64,000 nt of DNA. It comes from Pseudomonas sp. RC10 (GTDB lineage: Bacteria; Pseudomonadota; Gammaproteobacteria; Pseudomonadales; Pseudomonadaceae). The stretch is taken from positions 4,402,001 through 4,466,000 of the forward strand of contig NZ_CP151650.1 in assembly GCF_038397775.1 (NCBI RefSeq), in the 5' to 3' direction. The notes under the pieces are model-generated. The model was not told where the DNA came from. It was given only the letters and a program-made list of their open reading frames with translations, and did no database searches. Below are positions 35,686 to 44,035 of this stretch, one piece after another (position 1 is the stretch's first letter; each line of letters starts with the position of its first letter). Position numbers and translations under genes: made by a program.

Positions 35686-35820
35686 ATGCACATCACGCCA
35701 GACCATCGCCAACCCAATCGCGCCCATCACCTTGCCAACGCCATCGGTGCGTGGCTCACCCTCGTCTGGGAAATGCAGACGCGCTTTCACTGGAGCGTTC
35801 ATGGCATGACGCGGCGTTAA
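35686..35820 (+). CDS. Possible small protein of 44 residues
   Basis: A short frame from ATG 35686 to TAA 35820 with GAGGA about nine bases upstream. The product is rich in His and aromatic residues (MHITPDHRQPN, then WLTLVWEMQTRFHWSVHG) and has no membrane segment strong enough to call. I do not recognise it. It precedes the esterase gene by 210 bases and may be regulatory or not expressed. It is too short to judge codon use. Confidence 0.35.
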   Translation: MHITPDHRQPNRAHHLANAIGAWLTLVWEMQTRFHWSVHGMTRR

Positions 35821-36030
35821 GGACGGCGCCGTCGTTCCCTTGCAAGAGTGTCGCGAGTGAAACCGCCTCAGGTGATCGTCCCTAAATAAGAAACAATGAG
35901 TCTCTGTTTAGCCTAATTGTTCCCGCGCTGTTCAGTCCTTACATTGAGTCCCAAGCCAGCCAATACGCAGCCAGACGCGCTGCACATGGCGACTCACGAC
36001 TGACCATTTCGACATTGAAGGGAACACACC

Positions 36031-37065
36031 ATGTCCACTCGCTCACTGACCCCGTTCAAGAAAGCCCTCACCGCCGCCGCACTGGCCCTGTCCATCGGCA
36101 ACGCGTTCGCCGCCGAGACGGGCGTGCCAGAACATCAGACTCAGGCGTTCCTCAACGCACTGGCTGCGGGTGGTGGCAAGCCGATCGAACAGTTGAGCCC
36201 CAAGGATGCCCGTGCGGTCCTGACCGGCGCGCAAAACTCGGTGAAGGTGGACATGTCGGGGATTCAGGTCAGCGAAAAGACCGTTCAGGCCAACGGCCAG
36301 AGCATCAAACTGACCATCGTGCGTCCAGCGGGCCTCAAGGGTGAGCTGCCGGTGTTCATGTACTTCCACGGAGGTGGCTGGGTGCTGGGCGATTACCCGA
36401 CCCATGCCCGTCTGATCCGCGATCTGGTGGTGGGCTCGGGTGCCGTGGCGGTCTACGTGGATTACACGCCGTCGCCGGAAGCGCATTATCCGACGGCAAT
36501 CAACCAGGCCTACGCAGCGACCCAGTGGGTGGCGCAGCACGGCAAAGAGATCAATGTGGACAGTTCGCGTCTGGCCGTGGCCGGGAACAGCGTCGGCGGC
36601 AACATGGCGGCGGTGGTGGCCCTGAAAGCCAAGGAACAGGGCACACCGAAACTGCGCTTCCAATTGCTGCTGTGGCCGGTGACTGACGCCAACTTCGACA
36701 CCGGGTCCTACCAGACCTACGCCGAGGGCCATTTCCTGACCAAGAACATGATGACCTGGTTCTGGGACAGCTATACCACTGACGCCAAACAACGCGCAGA
36801 GATCTATGCCTCGCCGCTGCGTGCGACCACCGAGCAATTGAGAGGTCTGCCACCTGCGCTGGTGCAAACGGCCGGTCTGGATGTGTTGCGTGACGAAGGC
36901 GAAGCCTACGCCCGCAAGCTGGACGCCGCCGGGGTGGACGTCACCGCCGTGCGCTACAACGGCATGGTCCACGACTATGGCCTGCTCAACCCGCTGAGCA
37001 ACATCCCAGAGGTCAAGGCAGCGATGCGTCAGGCGGCCGGCGAGTTGAAAGCGCACCTGAACTGA
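36031..37065 (+). CDS. Secreted alpha/beta hydrolase of the HSL (hormone-sensitive lipase) family
   Basis: Exported esterase of 344 residues with a signal peptide (KKALTAAALALSIGNAFA, cleaved near AFA-AE). The HSL oxyanion motif HGGGW lies at 113-117. The nucleophile is Ser187 in AGNSVGGNM and the catalytic His is His314 in MVHDYG; the acid is probably in GLDVLRDEGE. The family hydrolyses short-chain esters and related carboxylic esters. It stands alone on its own promoter. The 3' side runs into the 150-bp repeat block. The substrate is unknown. Confidence 0.87.
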   Translation: MSTRSLTPFKKALTAAALALSIGNAFAAETGVPEHQTQAFLNALAAGGGKPIEQLSPKDARAVLTGAQNSVKVDMSGIQVSEKTVQANGQSIKLTIVRPAGLKGELPVFMYFHGGGWVLGDYPTHARLIRDLVVGSGAVAVYVDYTPSPEAHYPTAINQAYAATQWVAQHGKEINVDSSRLAVAGNSVGGNMAAVVALKAKEQGTPKLRFQLLLWPVTDANFDTGSYQTYAEGHFLTKNMMTWFWDSYTTDAKQRAEIYASPLRATTEQLRGLPPALVQTAGLDVLRDEGEAYARKLDAAGVDVTAVRYNGMVHDYGLLNPLSNIPEVKAAMRQAAGELKAHLN

Positions 37066-37096
37066 GGATCGCCCGCCGCGACGGCAGAGGGTCAAG

Positions 37097-37733
37097 TGTC
37101 ACATCGGCAACTGACCCGACGCTGTCGCTGCCGTCGTACCTCCGGCGTCTCCCACAGGGTGGTGGCGTGTCGAGAATCAGGCCTGACGCAGAACCTGTGG
37201 GAGCTGCCGGAGCTGTGCGACGGCCGCGAAGGCGATGGTTCAGACAACGCATCTTCAACTGACCCGACGCTGTCGCTGCCGTCGTCCCTCCGGCGTCTCC
37301 CACGAGGGTGGTGGCGTGCCAATGCCCAAGGTTCGACGCTATCCCTGTAGGAGCTGCCGGAGCTGTGCGACGGCCGCGAAGGCGGAGGCTCAGGCAACGC
37401 ATCTTCAACTGACCCACCGCTGTCGCTGCCGTCGTCCCTCCGGCGCCTCCCACGAGGTTGGTGGCGCGCCAATGCCCAAGGTTCGACGCGGTCCTTGTAG
37501 GAGCTGCCGGAGCTGTGCGACGGCCGCGAAGGCGATGGCTCAGGCAACGCATCTTCAACTGACCCACCGCTGTCGCTACCGTCGTACCTCCGGCGTCTCC
37601 CACGAGGATGGTGGCGCGCCAATGCCAAGGGGTCGACGCGGTCCTTGTAGGAGCTGCCGGAGCTGTGCGACGGCCGCGAAGGCGATGGTTCAGACAACGC
37701 ATCTTCAACTGACCTACCGCTGTCGCTGCCGCA
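37097..37733. repeat. Four-copy 150-bp tandem repeat (REP-like units)
   Basis: The core GAGCTGCCGGAGCTGTGCGA recurs at 37201, 37351, 37501 and 37651, exactly 150 bases apart. The whole unit, including CTGACCC-CGCTGTCGCTGCCGTCG and CTCCGGCGTCTCCCACGA-GTGGTGGCG, is repeated with few differences. A partial copy precedes the first. The core resembles the common Pseudomonas intergenic element GTAGGAGCTGCCG. Because 150 is a multiple of three, long open frames appear on both strands here. They are repeat artefacts, not genes. The block lies between the esterase and the MFS gene. Confidence 0.9.
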
Positions 37734-37828
37734 CCGAACTCCGGGTTCATGAACAACCGCACGCCCGTACTAGGCCTCCACCCTTTCCCCACCTTAACGT
37801 CATCACTGACCACATCGAGGCCACTGAC

Positions 37829-39058
37829 ATGAGCCATTCCCTGAACACCTGGGGCCGCCAACGCAGTTTCTGGGTCGCCGCCGCCGTGGTCGTCCATACC
37901 CTCTGGACCAGCGCCGCCCCGGCCATGATGTACCCGCTTTACGCTCACCAATGGCAACTGACGCCCACGGTCACCACACTGATTTTCGCCGTGTTTCCCG
38001 TGTTCGTCGTCGCCACCCTGATTGCCCTCGGCGATCTCTCCGATTACATAGGCCGTCGCGCCGCCATGTTGCTGGGGCTGACGGCCTCGCTGATCGGCGT
38101 GCTGTTGTTTGCCGTCGCGCCCAACGTGATCTGGCTGTTGATCGGCCGTGCTTTCATGGGCATCGGGGTCGGCCTGTCCGCCGGGCCTTCAGCCGCAGCA
38201 GTGGTGGAATTCAGCGCACCCGGCAAGGCGAAACTGGCCGGTGCGATCACCACCGCAGCCCAGGCGTTCGGGCTGGCAGCGGCCTTGATCCTCGGCGGTG
38301 GGCTGATTCAATACGCGCCCTTCCCCACCCGCCTGAGTTTCTGGGTGTTGGTAATCGTGCTGCTGGCGACGCTGTACGGCGTCTGGCACTTGCCCCGGCA
38401 CACCAAAGCGGAAAGCCGCCAACGCTGGACCTTGAAGCTGCCCCGGATTCATCCCCCGCTGCGCCGCACGTTTCTGGTGTCGGTGAGCGCCGTGCTGAGT
38501 GCGTATTCGGTCGGCGCGACGATGCTGTCGCTGGGTTCGCAGATCGCCCACGACCTGATCGGTTCCAGCAACGCGCTGGTCAACGGCGGCGCGATATCGC
38601 TGTTTGCCATCGTGCTGGGCTTCACCGGTATCGTCGCCAAGCGGTTCACCTCGAAGCTATCGATCATCGCGGGCGCGGGCTTTTCGATTGTCAGCCTGTT
38701 GTTGCTGATGCTGGCGACAGCCACTCACGCGCTGCCGGTTTTCCTGCTGTCCAGCGCCGCCAGTGGCGCCGGTTACAGCCTGCTGTTCATGGGCGGGCTG
38801 AACCTGATCAATGCTCACGCGCCAATCCATCACCGGGCCGGAACATTGTCTGCGCTGTTTCTGGTGGCGTACCTGATGCAAGGGGTGGTTGCGATGCTGC
38901 TCGGTCGAGCCGCGACCGCGTGGGGCCTGGACCTGGCGATTGACGTCGGCTCAGTGGCGCTGGCCGGGCTGAGCCTGGGGGCGATGCTGCTGGCGATCTA
39001 TGTCCCACAACCGCAGGACAGTCTGAAAAACCCACTCGATCAGGCCCCTGCCCCCTGA
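37829..39058 (+). CDS. MFS transporter
   Basis: Inner-membrane transporter of 409 residues with 12 hydrophobic segments. ATG 37829 has GAGG upstream; the frame is open back into the repeat block but that is an artefact. A typical motif A is LGDLSDYIGRRAAMLLG in loop 2-3, and LLIGRAFMGIGVGLSAGPSA in TM4 is the motif B region. The family is probably of the drug/sugar-efflux kind, but the substrate cannot be read. The next gene starts 27 bases after its stop. Confidence 0.84.
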   Translation: MSHSLNTWGRQRSFWVAAAVVVHTLWTSAAPAMMYPLYAHQWQLTPTVTTLIFAVFPVFVVATLIALGDLSDYIGRRAAMLLGLTASLIGVLLFAVAPNVIWLLIGRAFMGIGVGLSAGPSAAAVVEFSAPGKAKLAGAITTAAQAFGLAAALILGGGLIQYAPFPTRLSFWVLVIVLLATLYGVWHLPRHTKAESRQRWTLKLPRIHPPLRRTFLVSVSAVLSAYSVGATMLSLGSQIAHDLIGSSNALVNGGAISLFAIVLGFTGIVAKRFTSKLSIIAGAGFSIVSLLLLMLATATHALPVFLLSSAASGAGYSLLFMGGLNLINAHAPIHHRAGTLSALFLVAYLMQGVVAMLLGRAATAWGLDLAIDVGSVALAGLSLGAMLLAIYVPQPQDSLKNPLDQAPAP

Positions 39059-39085
39059 ACCGATGACCCGACAAGGAGCTTTTCC

Positions 39086-39772
39086 ATGCCCACCCTCCAC
39101 CGCTCCATGGCCCCGGCCCTCAGCTTTAACGGCGGTTTCGTCGACACCATCGGCTTTCTCGCATTGCAGGGCCTGTTCACCGCGCATGTCACCGGCAACT
39201 TCGTGACCCTCGGCGTGAGCATCGTTCACGGCACGTCGGGGGCGCTGGCCAAACTGCTGGCGTTGCCCGTGTTCGCGGTGGTGGTGGGCCTGACCCACCT
39301 CGCGGCGGTCTCGATCCACCGTCGCGGGCTGACGCCGTTGCGTCCCTTGCTCATCCTGCACACGCTGTTGCTGGCGCTGTTCGGTGTGCTTGCCATTGGC
39401 CTGGGGCCGTTCAACGACGGGGACAGCAGCGCCGCGCTGATCACCGGCATGGTCGGCGTGGCGGCCATGGCGATCCAGAACGCCATCTCCCGCCAGCACC
39501 TCAATGGCGCTCCGCCCACCACGCTGATGACCGGTAACGTTACACAGGGTGCCATCGACGTGTTCGCCTTGATCGGCTTGCGTGACGAAACACAGCGTGC
39601 CGCGATCAAGCAGCGCTTGAAACCAATTGGCTGGAATCTGCTGGGGTTCACGCTGGGCTGCATCGGCGCGGCGTTGCTGTACCTCGCCGTGGGGCTGTGG
39701 TGTCTGGGACTGCCGATTCTGGTGGCGATCTGGACCTGCGTACGGACCTTCGGCAGCAGCGATTCTGTGTAG
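39086..39772 (+). CDS. DUF1275 (YoaK-family) membrane protein
   Basis: Protein of 228 residues with about six hydrophobic segments. DUF1275 features are GGFVDTIGFLALQGLFTAHV, TGNFVTLGVSIVHGT and LMTGNVTQGAIDVFALIG. The function of the family is unknown. A role as a small-molecule transporter has been suggested. It is 27 bases downstream of the MFS gene and probably co-transcribed. It is convergent with the diguanylate cyclase, with a stem-loop between them. Confidence 0.85.
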   Translation: MPTLHRSMAPALSFNGGFVDTIGFLALQGLFTAHVTGNFVTLGVSIVHGTSGALAKLLALPVFAVVVGLTHLAAVSIHRRGLTPLRPLLILHTLLLALFGVLAIGLGPFNDGDSSAALITGMVGVAAMAIQNAISRQHLNGAPPTTLMTGNVTQGAIDVFALIGLRDETQRAAIKQRLKPIGWNLLGFTLGCIGAALLYLAVGLWCLGLPILVAIWTCVRTFGSSDSV

Positions 39773-39784
39773 CGGAACGACGGA

Positions 39785-39818
39785 TTGCCCCCGGTGACCG
39801 AGAACGTCGCCGGGGCAA
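39785..39818. terminator. Possible bidirectional stem-loop terminator
   Basis: Between the convergent DUF1275 gene and the diguanylate cyclase, TTGCCCCCGG at 39785-39794 pairs with CCGGGGCAA at 39810-39818 (one bulged C, 15-base loop). The T-run after it is poor on either strand, so termination may be only partial. Confidence 0.4.
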
Positions 39819-39824
39819 ATCGCG

Positions 39825-41546
39825 TCAGTCTCCGCCCAACACCTCGAACGAATACCGGTTGCGCCCCGCACTTTTGGCCCGGTACATCGCGTGGTCGGCG
39901 TGTTGAATCAATGTCCCGATGTCGTCGCCATCCCGTGGGAACAGGCTGACGCCCATGCTGGCGTGGATTTTCACCCGATGCCCTTCGATAAACAGCGGCA
40001 ACTGGAAGCACTGGTGCAGTTTTTCCAGCAGCCCGATGATTTTCTGCGGGTCCTTGAGGTCACTGAAACACATCACGAATTCATCACCGCCCAGACGCGC
40101 GACACAGTCGGCCCCCTCGCTGGATGAGGTCAACAGTTTGGCCACGGCCTGCAACACCAGATCGCCAAAACGGTGGCCGTGCTCGTCGTTGATTTCCTTG
40201 AAGTGGTCCAGATCGACAAACACCAGCGCCATTTTCCGGTCGTTCACCCGCGCTGCGACCAACGCCTGCTCCAGTCGCTCGAAACACATGCGCCGATTCG
40301 GCAGTTCAGTCAGCGGGTCATGCCGGGCCAGGTGTTCAAACGCCGCGCGGCTGCTGGTCAGGTCACCAAGCTGGGTGAGGATTTCCTGTTTCATCGCATG
40401 AAAACGGTGAGCCAACACGCCCAATTCGTCCGCCCGAGGCGGCAGTTCGCTGATCTTGCGCTCCCGGGAAAACAACTCCACGGCATCGGTCATGCTGCGC
40501 AACGGCCGAATCAAAGCCCGGGACGCGATCACCGCCGCCAACAGCGCCAGCACGCTGAACAGCAGCGCAATCTGCATGATGCTGGTGCCCGCCCGCGAGG
40601 TCTGTGCTAGCACGTGGCTCTGCGGCTGGCCAAGCCCCAGCACCACAAAGGGGGCCGAGGCGGCATTGTCGGACAGCTTGACGAAGGCGGCGACCAGCTT
40701 GTCGCGCCGATCACCTTCCACGCTGCGACCGATCAACGCCGTCGGCCCGGTGTCGGCCAACAGACGGGACACTTCGGGAAACTCATCCTGCAAAAACAGA
40801 CGACGTCCCTGATCGAAACCGAACGTGCGTCGATGGTCAGGATGCACCAGCAGATCGCCCCAACGGTTGCTCAGGTACACCTGATATTCCTTCGGCAGAT
40901 CGCCCTGCAACTGTGTGAACAACTGATCCAGATCGACGTTGATCACCAGCAGCGCAAACACCTTGCCGTCGGCGTTTGCCACCGGTGTCGACACATGCAA
41001 CGTCGGCTTGCCGAGGCCCGAATGCGCGCCCTGCTCGTGGTTAATGACGATGGGGGAAATCCGCACCTCGCCCACCGGCATGTGAAGCGCCTCGAAAACG
41101 TAGCCGTAATGCCCCTTCTCTTGCAGGTCCGCGCCCTCGACCCTGACGATATTCGACCCGTCGCGGTCCTGCCGCACCAGCTCAAGCCCGTGGTCGGTGG
41201 TGCTGATCAGACGAATCTGCATGTAGTCGGGGTGGGCCAGCAGCATCGCCCGGAACGACTCGGCCAGGTTGTCCTGCACGGTCGTGCGCAGTGCCGGGTC
41301 TTGGATCGCATCCAGGTCATGAACCTGCGGGCCATTGGTCAACACCTGGGCGTCCAGCGAAATGTTACGCAGGCTGGCGTGCAAGTTGCGCCCCAGCACT
41401 TGTACCGAGGTCAGCAAGTCGCGCTCGGCCGCCTGCAGCAGCAGGTCCCGGCTGCTGTGGTAAATGTAATAACCCGCCAGCCCTGTCGGCAGCATGCCGA
41501 ACAGCGCCATTAAACAGCCCAGCTTGAACGCTATGCCGAACCTCAT
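39825..41546 (-). CDS. Membrane diguanylate cyclase with periplasmic sensor domain
   Basis: c-di-GMP synthase of 573 residues from ATG 41546. The N-terminal membrane segment is at about 7-27. A periplasmic dCACHE-like sensor domain fills about 35-310, and a second membrane segment at about 318-338 is followed by a HAMP-like region. A GGDEF domain completes it at about 400-560. The catalytic motif RLGGDEF is intact; the I-site (RxxD) is not conserved (EGAD), so product inhibition is probably absent. The start overlaps the binding-protein stop by four bases (ATGA), so the two proteins are made together. The binding protein may feed it a ligand signal. Confidence 0.9.
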   Translation of the reverse strand: MRFGIAFKLGCLMALFGMLPTGLAGYYIYHSSRDLLLQAAERDLLTSVQVLGRNLHASLRNISLDAQVLTNGPQVHDLDAIQDPALRTTVQDNLAESFRAMLLAHPDYMQIRLISTTDHGLELVRQDRDGSNIVRVEGADLQEKGHYGYVFEALHMPVGEVRISPIVINHEQGAHSGLGKPTLHVSTPVANADGKVFALLVINVDLDQLFTQLQGDLPKEYQVYLSNRWGDLLVHPDHRRTFGFDQGRRLFLQDEFPEVSRLLADTGPTALIGRSVEGDRRDKLVAAFVKLSDNAASAPFVVLGLGQPQSHVLAQTSRAGTSIMQIALLFSVLALLAAVIASRALIRPLRSMTDAVELFSRERKISELPPRADELGVLAHRFHAMKQEILTQLGDLTSSRAAFEHLARHDPLTELPNRRMCFERLEQALVAARVNDRKMALVFVDLDHFKEINDEHGHRFGDLVLQAVAKLLTSSSEGADCVARLGGDEFVMCFSDLKDPQKIIGLLEKLHQCFQLPLFIEGHRVKIHASMGVSLFPRDGDDIGTLIQHADHAMYRAKSAGRNRYSFEVLGGD

Positions 41547-42583
41547 CGCGATTCCCCCAACGGCGGCCGTTCGCCGGACACGATGCGTTGCCATAACGCC
41601 GCTCGCCGCTGGTCGTCCTCTACCGGGCGCAGCCAGATGAGACGGTTCAACGGGCTGGCGTCCTTGGGTTCCTGCAAGGTGTTGGAAAGGTCCTGACGCT
41701 CGGTGATGACGCGGCTGACCTCAGGTTCAAGCATGTAATTGATCCACGCCGCCGCCAGTACCGGGTCCCGCGCCCCGCTGCTGATGGCCCAGCAATCGAG
41801 CCACGCCAGCGCGCCCTCGCTGGGCACGACGTAGCCGACATCGGCGCCGTCGTCGCGCAGCTGTTTGAGTTGCTGACGACCGTAATTGGCAAATATCAAC
41901 GCCACGGAATGGCTGCGGAACAACTCGGCAGCCTCTTCCGGCAGGGCATAGAACGTCAGCACATTGCGGCGCAAGGCGATCAGTTTGTCGGTGACCCGCG
42001 GAAAATCTTCCGGTGAAATCTGAAAAGGGTCACCGCCCAAGGCCAGGCTCGCGATGGAGAAATTGTGATTACTGGTGTTGAACGCCAGCACTCGCCCCTG
42101 AAATCGCGGGTCCCACATGCTGGTGATCGAGTCCGGCGGCTGGCTGAATTGCTTGCGGTCGTAAATCAGCCCCATGTCAGACCACAGGTAGGGGATGGCA
42201 TACGTCTGGCCCTTCACGATGATGTCGGGCAGCCGGGAATAATCTCGAAAACGCGGCAACTGACGCGCTGTGTTGGCGATCCGTTCCGGGTGCACGGGCT
42301 GCAGCAGGCCCAGATTCGCGTAGTTATGAATCTCGGCCGTGTTGGCCGCGATGACGTCAAAATCGCCGCCGTTGTTTTCCGCCAATTTGCTGCGCAGCAC
42401 TTCGTCGCTGCCTACCAGCGTGACCTCGACCTTCACTTTGAAGCGCTTTTCGAACACGCTTACCAGATCGCTGTCGGCATAACCCGGCCAGGCCAGAACG
42501 CGCAGCGTTTGCTCGGCGCCGTTGGCGTGCAAGGACGCGAACAGGCAGCAGCACATCAACCACAAAGGGCACAGGAATTTCAT
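41543..42583 (-). CDS. PotD-like periplasmic solute-binding protein, paired with a diguanylate cyclase
   Basis: Exported protein of 346 residues with a signal peptide (MKFLCPLWLMCCCLFASLHA, cleaved near NGA). It belongs to the spermidine/putrescine binding family (PotD/PotF): VLAWPGYADSDLVSVFEKRF, GGDFDVIAANTAEI, then IPYLWSDMGLIYDRK, FANYGRQQLK and a C-terminal AAWINYMLEPE. No ABC permease or ATPase is next to it. Its stop overlaps the cyclase start by four bases. This arrangement resembles NspS-MbaA of Vibrio cholerae, where a PotD-like protein tells a c-di-GMP enzyme about polyamines. The ligand is not known. Confidence 0.85.
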   Translation of the reverse strand: MKFLCPLWLMCCCLFASLHANGAEQTLRVLAWPGYADSDLVSVFEKRFKVKVEVTLVGSDEVLRSKLAENNGGDFDVIAANTAEIHNYANLGLLQPVHPERIANTARQLPRFRDYSRLPDIIVKGQTYAIPYLWSDMGLIYDRKQFSQPPDSITSMWDPRFQGRVLAFNTSNHNFSIASLALGGDPFQISPEDFPRVTDKLIALRRNVLTFYALPEEAAELFRSHSVALIFANYGRQQLKQLRDDGADVGYVVPSEGALAWLDCWAISSGARDPVLAAAWINYMLEPEVSRVITERQDLSNTLQEPKDASPLNRLIWLRPVEDDQRRAALWQRIVSGERPPLGESR

Positions 42584-42749
42584 GGACGATGCCCGGAAGC
42601 GGTAATAACGGCACTATACATATGGCAATGTGCCGTTGCTTGGCAACCTGTTTGCGCAAACACCGCTGTCTGTCGGAAAGTCGACGCTGGCCTGGCGCAC
42701 CGATTGGGCTAGACTCGCCCCTCTTCAACCTTCAAGGAAGCAGGGTGTC

Positions 42750-43115
42750 ATGCAGATTTCAGGGGCCATTCCGCTGTTGCGGATCTTTTCCGAAGAACAG
42801 GCCAAGGCGTTTTACGTCGACTTTCTCGGCTTTCAGATTGAATGGGAGCATCGCTTCGAAGACGACCTCCCGCTGTATGCCCAAATCCGTCGAGGCGATC
42901 TGGTGATTCACCTGACCGGCCACCATGGCGACGCCACGCCGGGTTCGACGGTCTTCGTGCCGGTGAACGACATAGACAGCCTTCACGCCGAACTCAACGC
43001 CAAACGCTACAAACACGCCCGACCAGGCATTCAGGAACAAGGCTGGGGCAAAGTGATGGAAATCGCCGACCCGTTTGGCAATCGCTTGCGATTTTGCGAG
43101 TTGAGCGAAGACTGA
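42750..43115 (+). CDS. Glyoxalase/bleomycin-resistance-like VOC protein
   Basis: Protein of 121 residues from ATG 42750, preceded by AAGGAAG. The frame is open 40 codons further upstream, but those lie in the divergent promoter region. It reads as two beta-alpha-beta units: AIPLLRIFSEEQAKAFYVDF, FLGFQIEWEH, LVIHLTGHHGDATPG, VFVPVNDIDSL and MEIADPFGNRLRFCE. It resembles small bleomycin-resistance and glyoxalase relatives. The substrate is unknown. It is divergent from the binding-protein gene. Confidence 0.8.
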   Translation: MQISGAIPLLRIFSEEQAKAFYVDFLGFQIEWEHRFEDDLPLYAQIRRGDLVIHLTGHHGDATPGSTVFVPVNDIDSLHAELNAKRYKHARPGIQEQGWGKVMEIADPFGNRLRFCELSED

Positions 43116-43132
43116 CGCCTTCCACCGTCGCA

Positions 43133-43154
43133 GCCCGGTTGCTTCAGGCCGGGC
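43133..43154. terminator. Possible stem-loop between convergent VOC and GNAT genes
   Basis: GCCCGG at 43133-43138 pairs with CCGGGC at 43149-43154, ten bases apart, over the end of the GNAT gene (stop at 43144). There is no T-run. It could act weakly on the VOC transcript. Confidence 0.3.
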
Positions 43155-43662
43155 GCATCGACCGATACACCAGGCTCGGCGCCTGCCCCGGGACGTCGTC
43201 GAGGGTATCGATGCGCTGCATGCCAACCTTCTCCAGCACGCGGATCGACGCATGGTGCAGGGGTCTGACCACCGCGTAGACCTCGGGCACTCGTAGCTCA
43301 ACGAACCCGAACGCCAGCGCCGCCTGACTGAGTTCGGTGGCGAACCCCTTCCCCCAGGCCTTGGGGCCGAAGCGATAGCCCAGATTCAACCGCAGAACGT
43401 CGCCATAGCGACGGGCATCGAGGCCGCCGAAGCCGATCACTTCATCAGGAAACTCACACGTGCAGATCGCCCATTGCCCATAGCCCTTTTCCTCCCAGTG
43501 AGCCAGCCAACCGTCGAGCAGGGATTGCGCCTGATCAAGCTGGGTCAGAGGTCCGAAAGGGTTGAACTGGTGAGTCGCCGGGTCGCCGTAGATGGCGAAC
43601 AGGCTGGCGACGTCGTCGCGGGTGGGCGGTCTGAGGATCAAGCGTTCGGTGGTTCGTTGCAT
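43144..43662 (-). CDS. GNAT-family N-acetyltransferase (RimJ/RimL-like)
   Basis: Acetyltransferase of 172 residues. It starts MQRTTERLILRPPTRDDVAS, the beginning of the Acetyltransf_3 group. GYRFGPKAWGKGFATELSQA carries the acetyl-CoA pyrophosphate loop (Q/RxxGxG/A), and HHASIRVLEKVGMQRID is the usual C-terminal half. Such proteins acetylate protein N-termini or small amines. The target is not known. The region upstream (43663-44035) is full of repeats. Confidence 0.84.
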   Translation of the reverse strand: MQRTTERLILRPPTRDDVASLFAIYGDPATHQFNPFGPLTQLDQAQSLLDGWLAHWEEKGYGQWAICTCEFPDEVIGFGGLDARRYGDVLRLNLGYRFGPKAWGKGFATELSQAALAFGFVELRVPEVYAVVRPLHHASIRVLEKVGMQRIDTLDDVPGQAPSLVYRSMRPA

Positions 43663-44035
43663 CGATGGGGGCCTTTCTTGTTTTCAGTCGGTTGAACGCG
43701 CGCATCCCTGCTGTAGGGGCGGGTGCATTCCGGATGGCATTCCGATGACTAGCCGGTACAGGCGACAAATCCCTGTCGCCTGTACGATTTTTCGCGAATG
43801 AATTCGCTCCTACAGATGATTAACGGTTATCCAGTCACGACGCGTTCAGGCTGGTAATCCATTCCCCCTGTAGGAGCGAATTCATTCGCGAGACGACGGT
43901 AAATCTGGCGAGGAAGTGGCAGGCATACCGACCCTTCGTCGGTACAACCCACACATCTTCATCGTCTGAACCCTATTTCCCGAATGAATTCGCTCCTACA
44001 GGTGATCGCCGTTTAGCCAATAGCCATGCGGTGAA
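43663..44035. repeat. Intergenic repeat block with REP elements and hairpins
   Basis: Between the GNAT and uvrB genes lie three copies of the REP-like element built on CTGTAGGAGCGAATTCATTC, at 43791-43815 (reverse), 43868-43891 (forward) and 43977-44001 (reverse). A perfect 12-base-pair hairpin, GTACAGGCGACA / TGTCGCCTGTAC, lies at 43756-43785 with a six-base loop and a short T-run after it on the plus strand. A second hairpin, TACCGAC / GTCGGTA, lies at 43926-43944. No coding region is supported. The hairpins may end uvrB transcripts. Confidence 0.8.

Larger units (their letters stand above)
35485..36030 (+). other. Intergenic region between galC and the esterase gene
   Basis: About 545 bases with no long gene. 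It holds a weak stem (GTCAGC at 35496-35501 with GCTGAC at 35512-35517) just after galC and a cleaner inverted repeat, TTTCACC at 35575-35581 with GGTGAAA at 35587-35593. A possible 44-codon gene lies at 35686-35820. The last 150 bases before the esterase are AT-rich and probably carry its promoter. No intrinsic terminator with a T-run is visible. Confidence 0.5.

Noticed and set aside
37097..37733. CRISPR array
   Set aside because: The repeat unit is 150 bases long with nearly identical sequence throughout. There are no short repeats with variable spacers and no cas genes.
37235..37828. N-terminal extension of the MFS gene into the repeat block
   Set aside because: The extension is repeat sequence, whereas the transporter starts normally at ATG 37829 with GAGG upstream.
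37013..37957. Long open frame on the minus strand with repeated motifs
   Set aside because: It is made of the 150-bp tandem repeat, is also open on the plus strand, has no ribosome binding site and no known domain.
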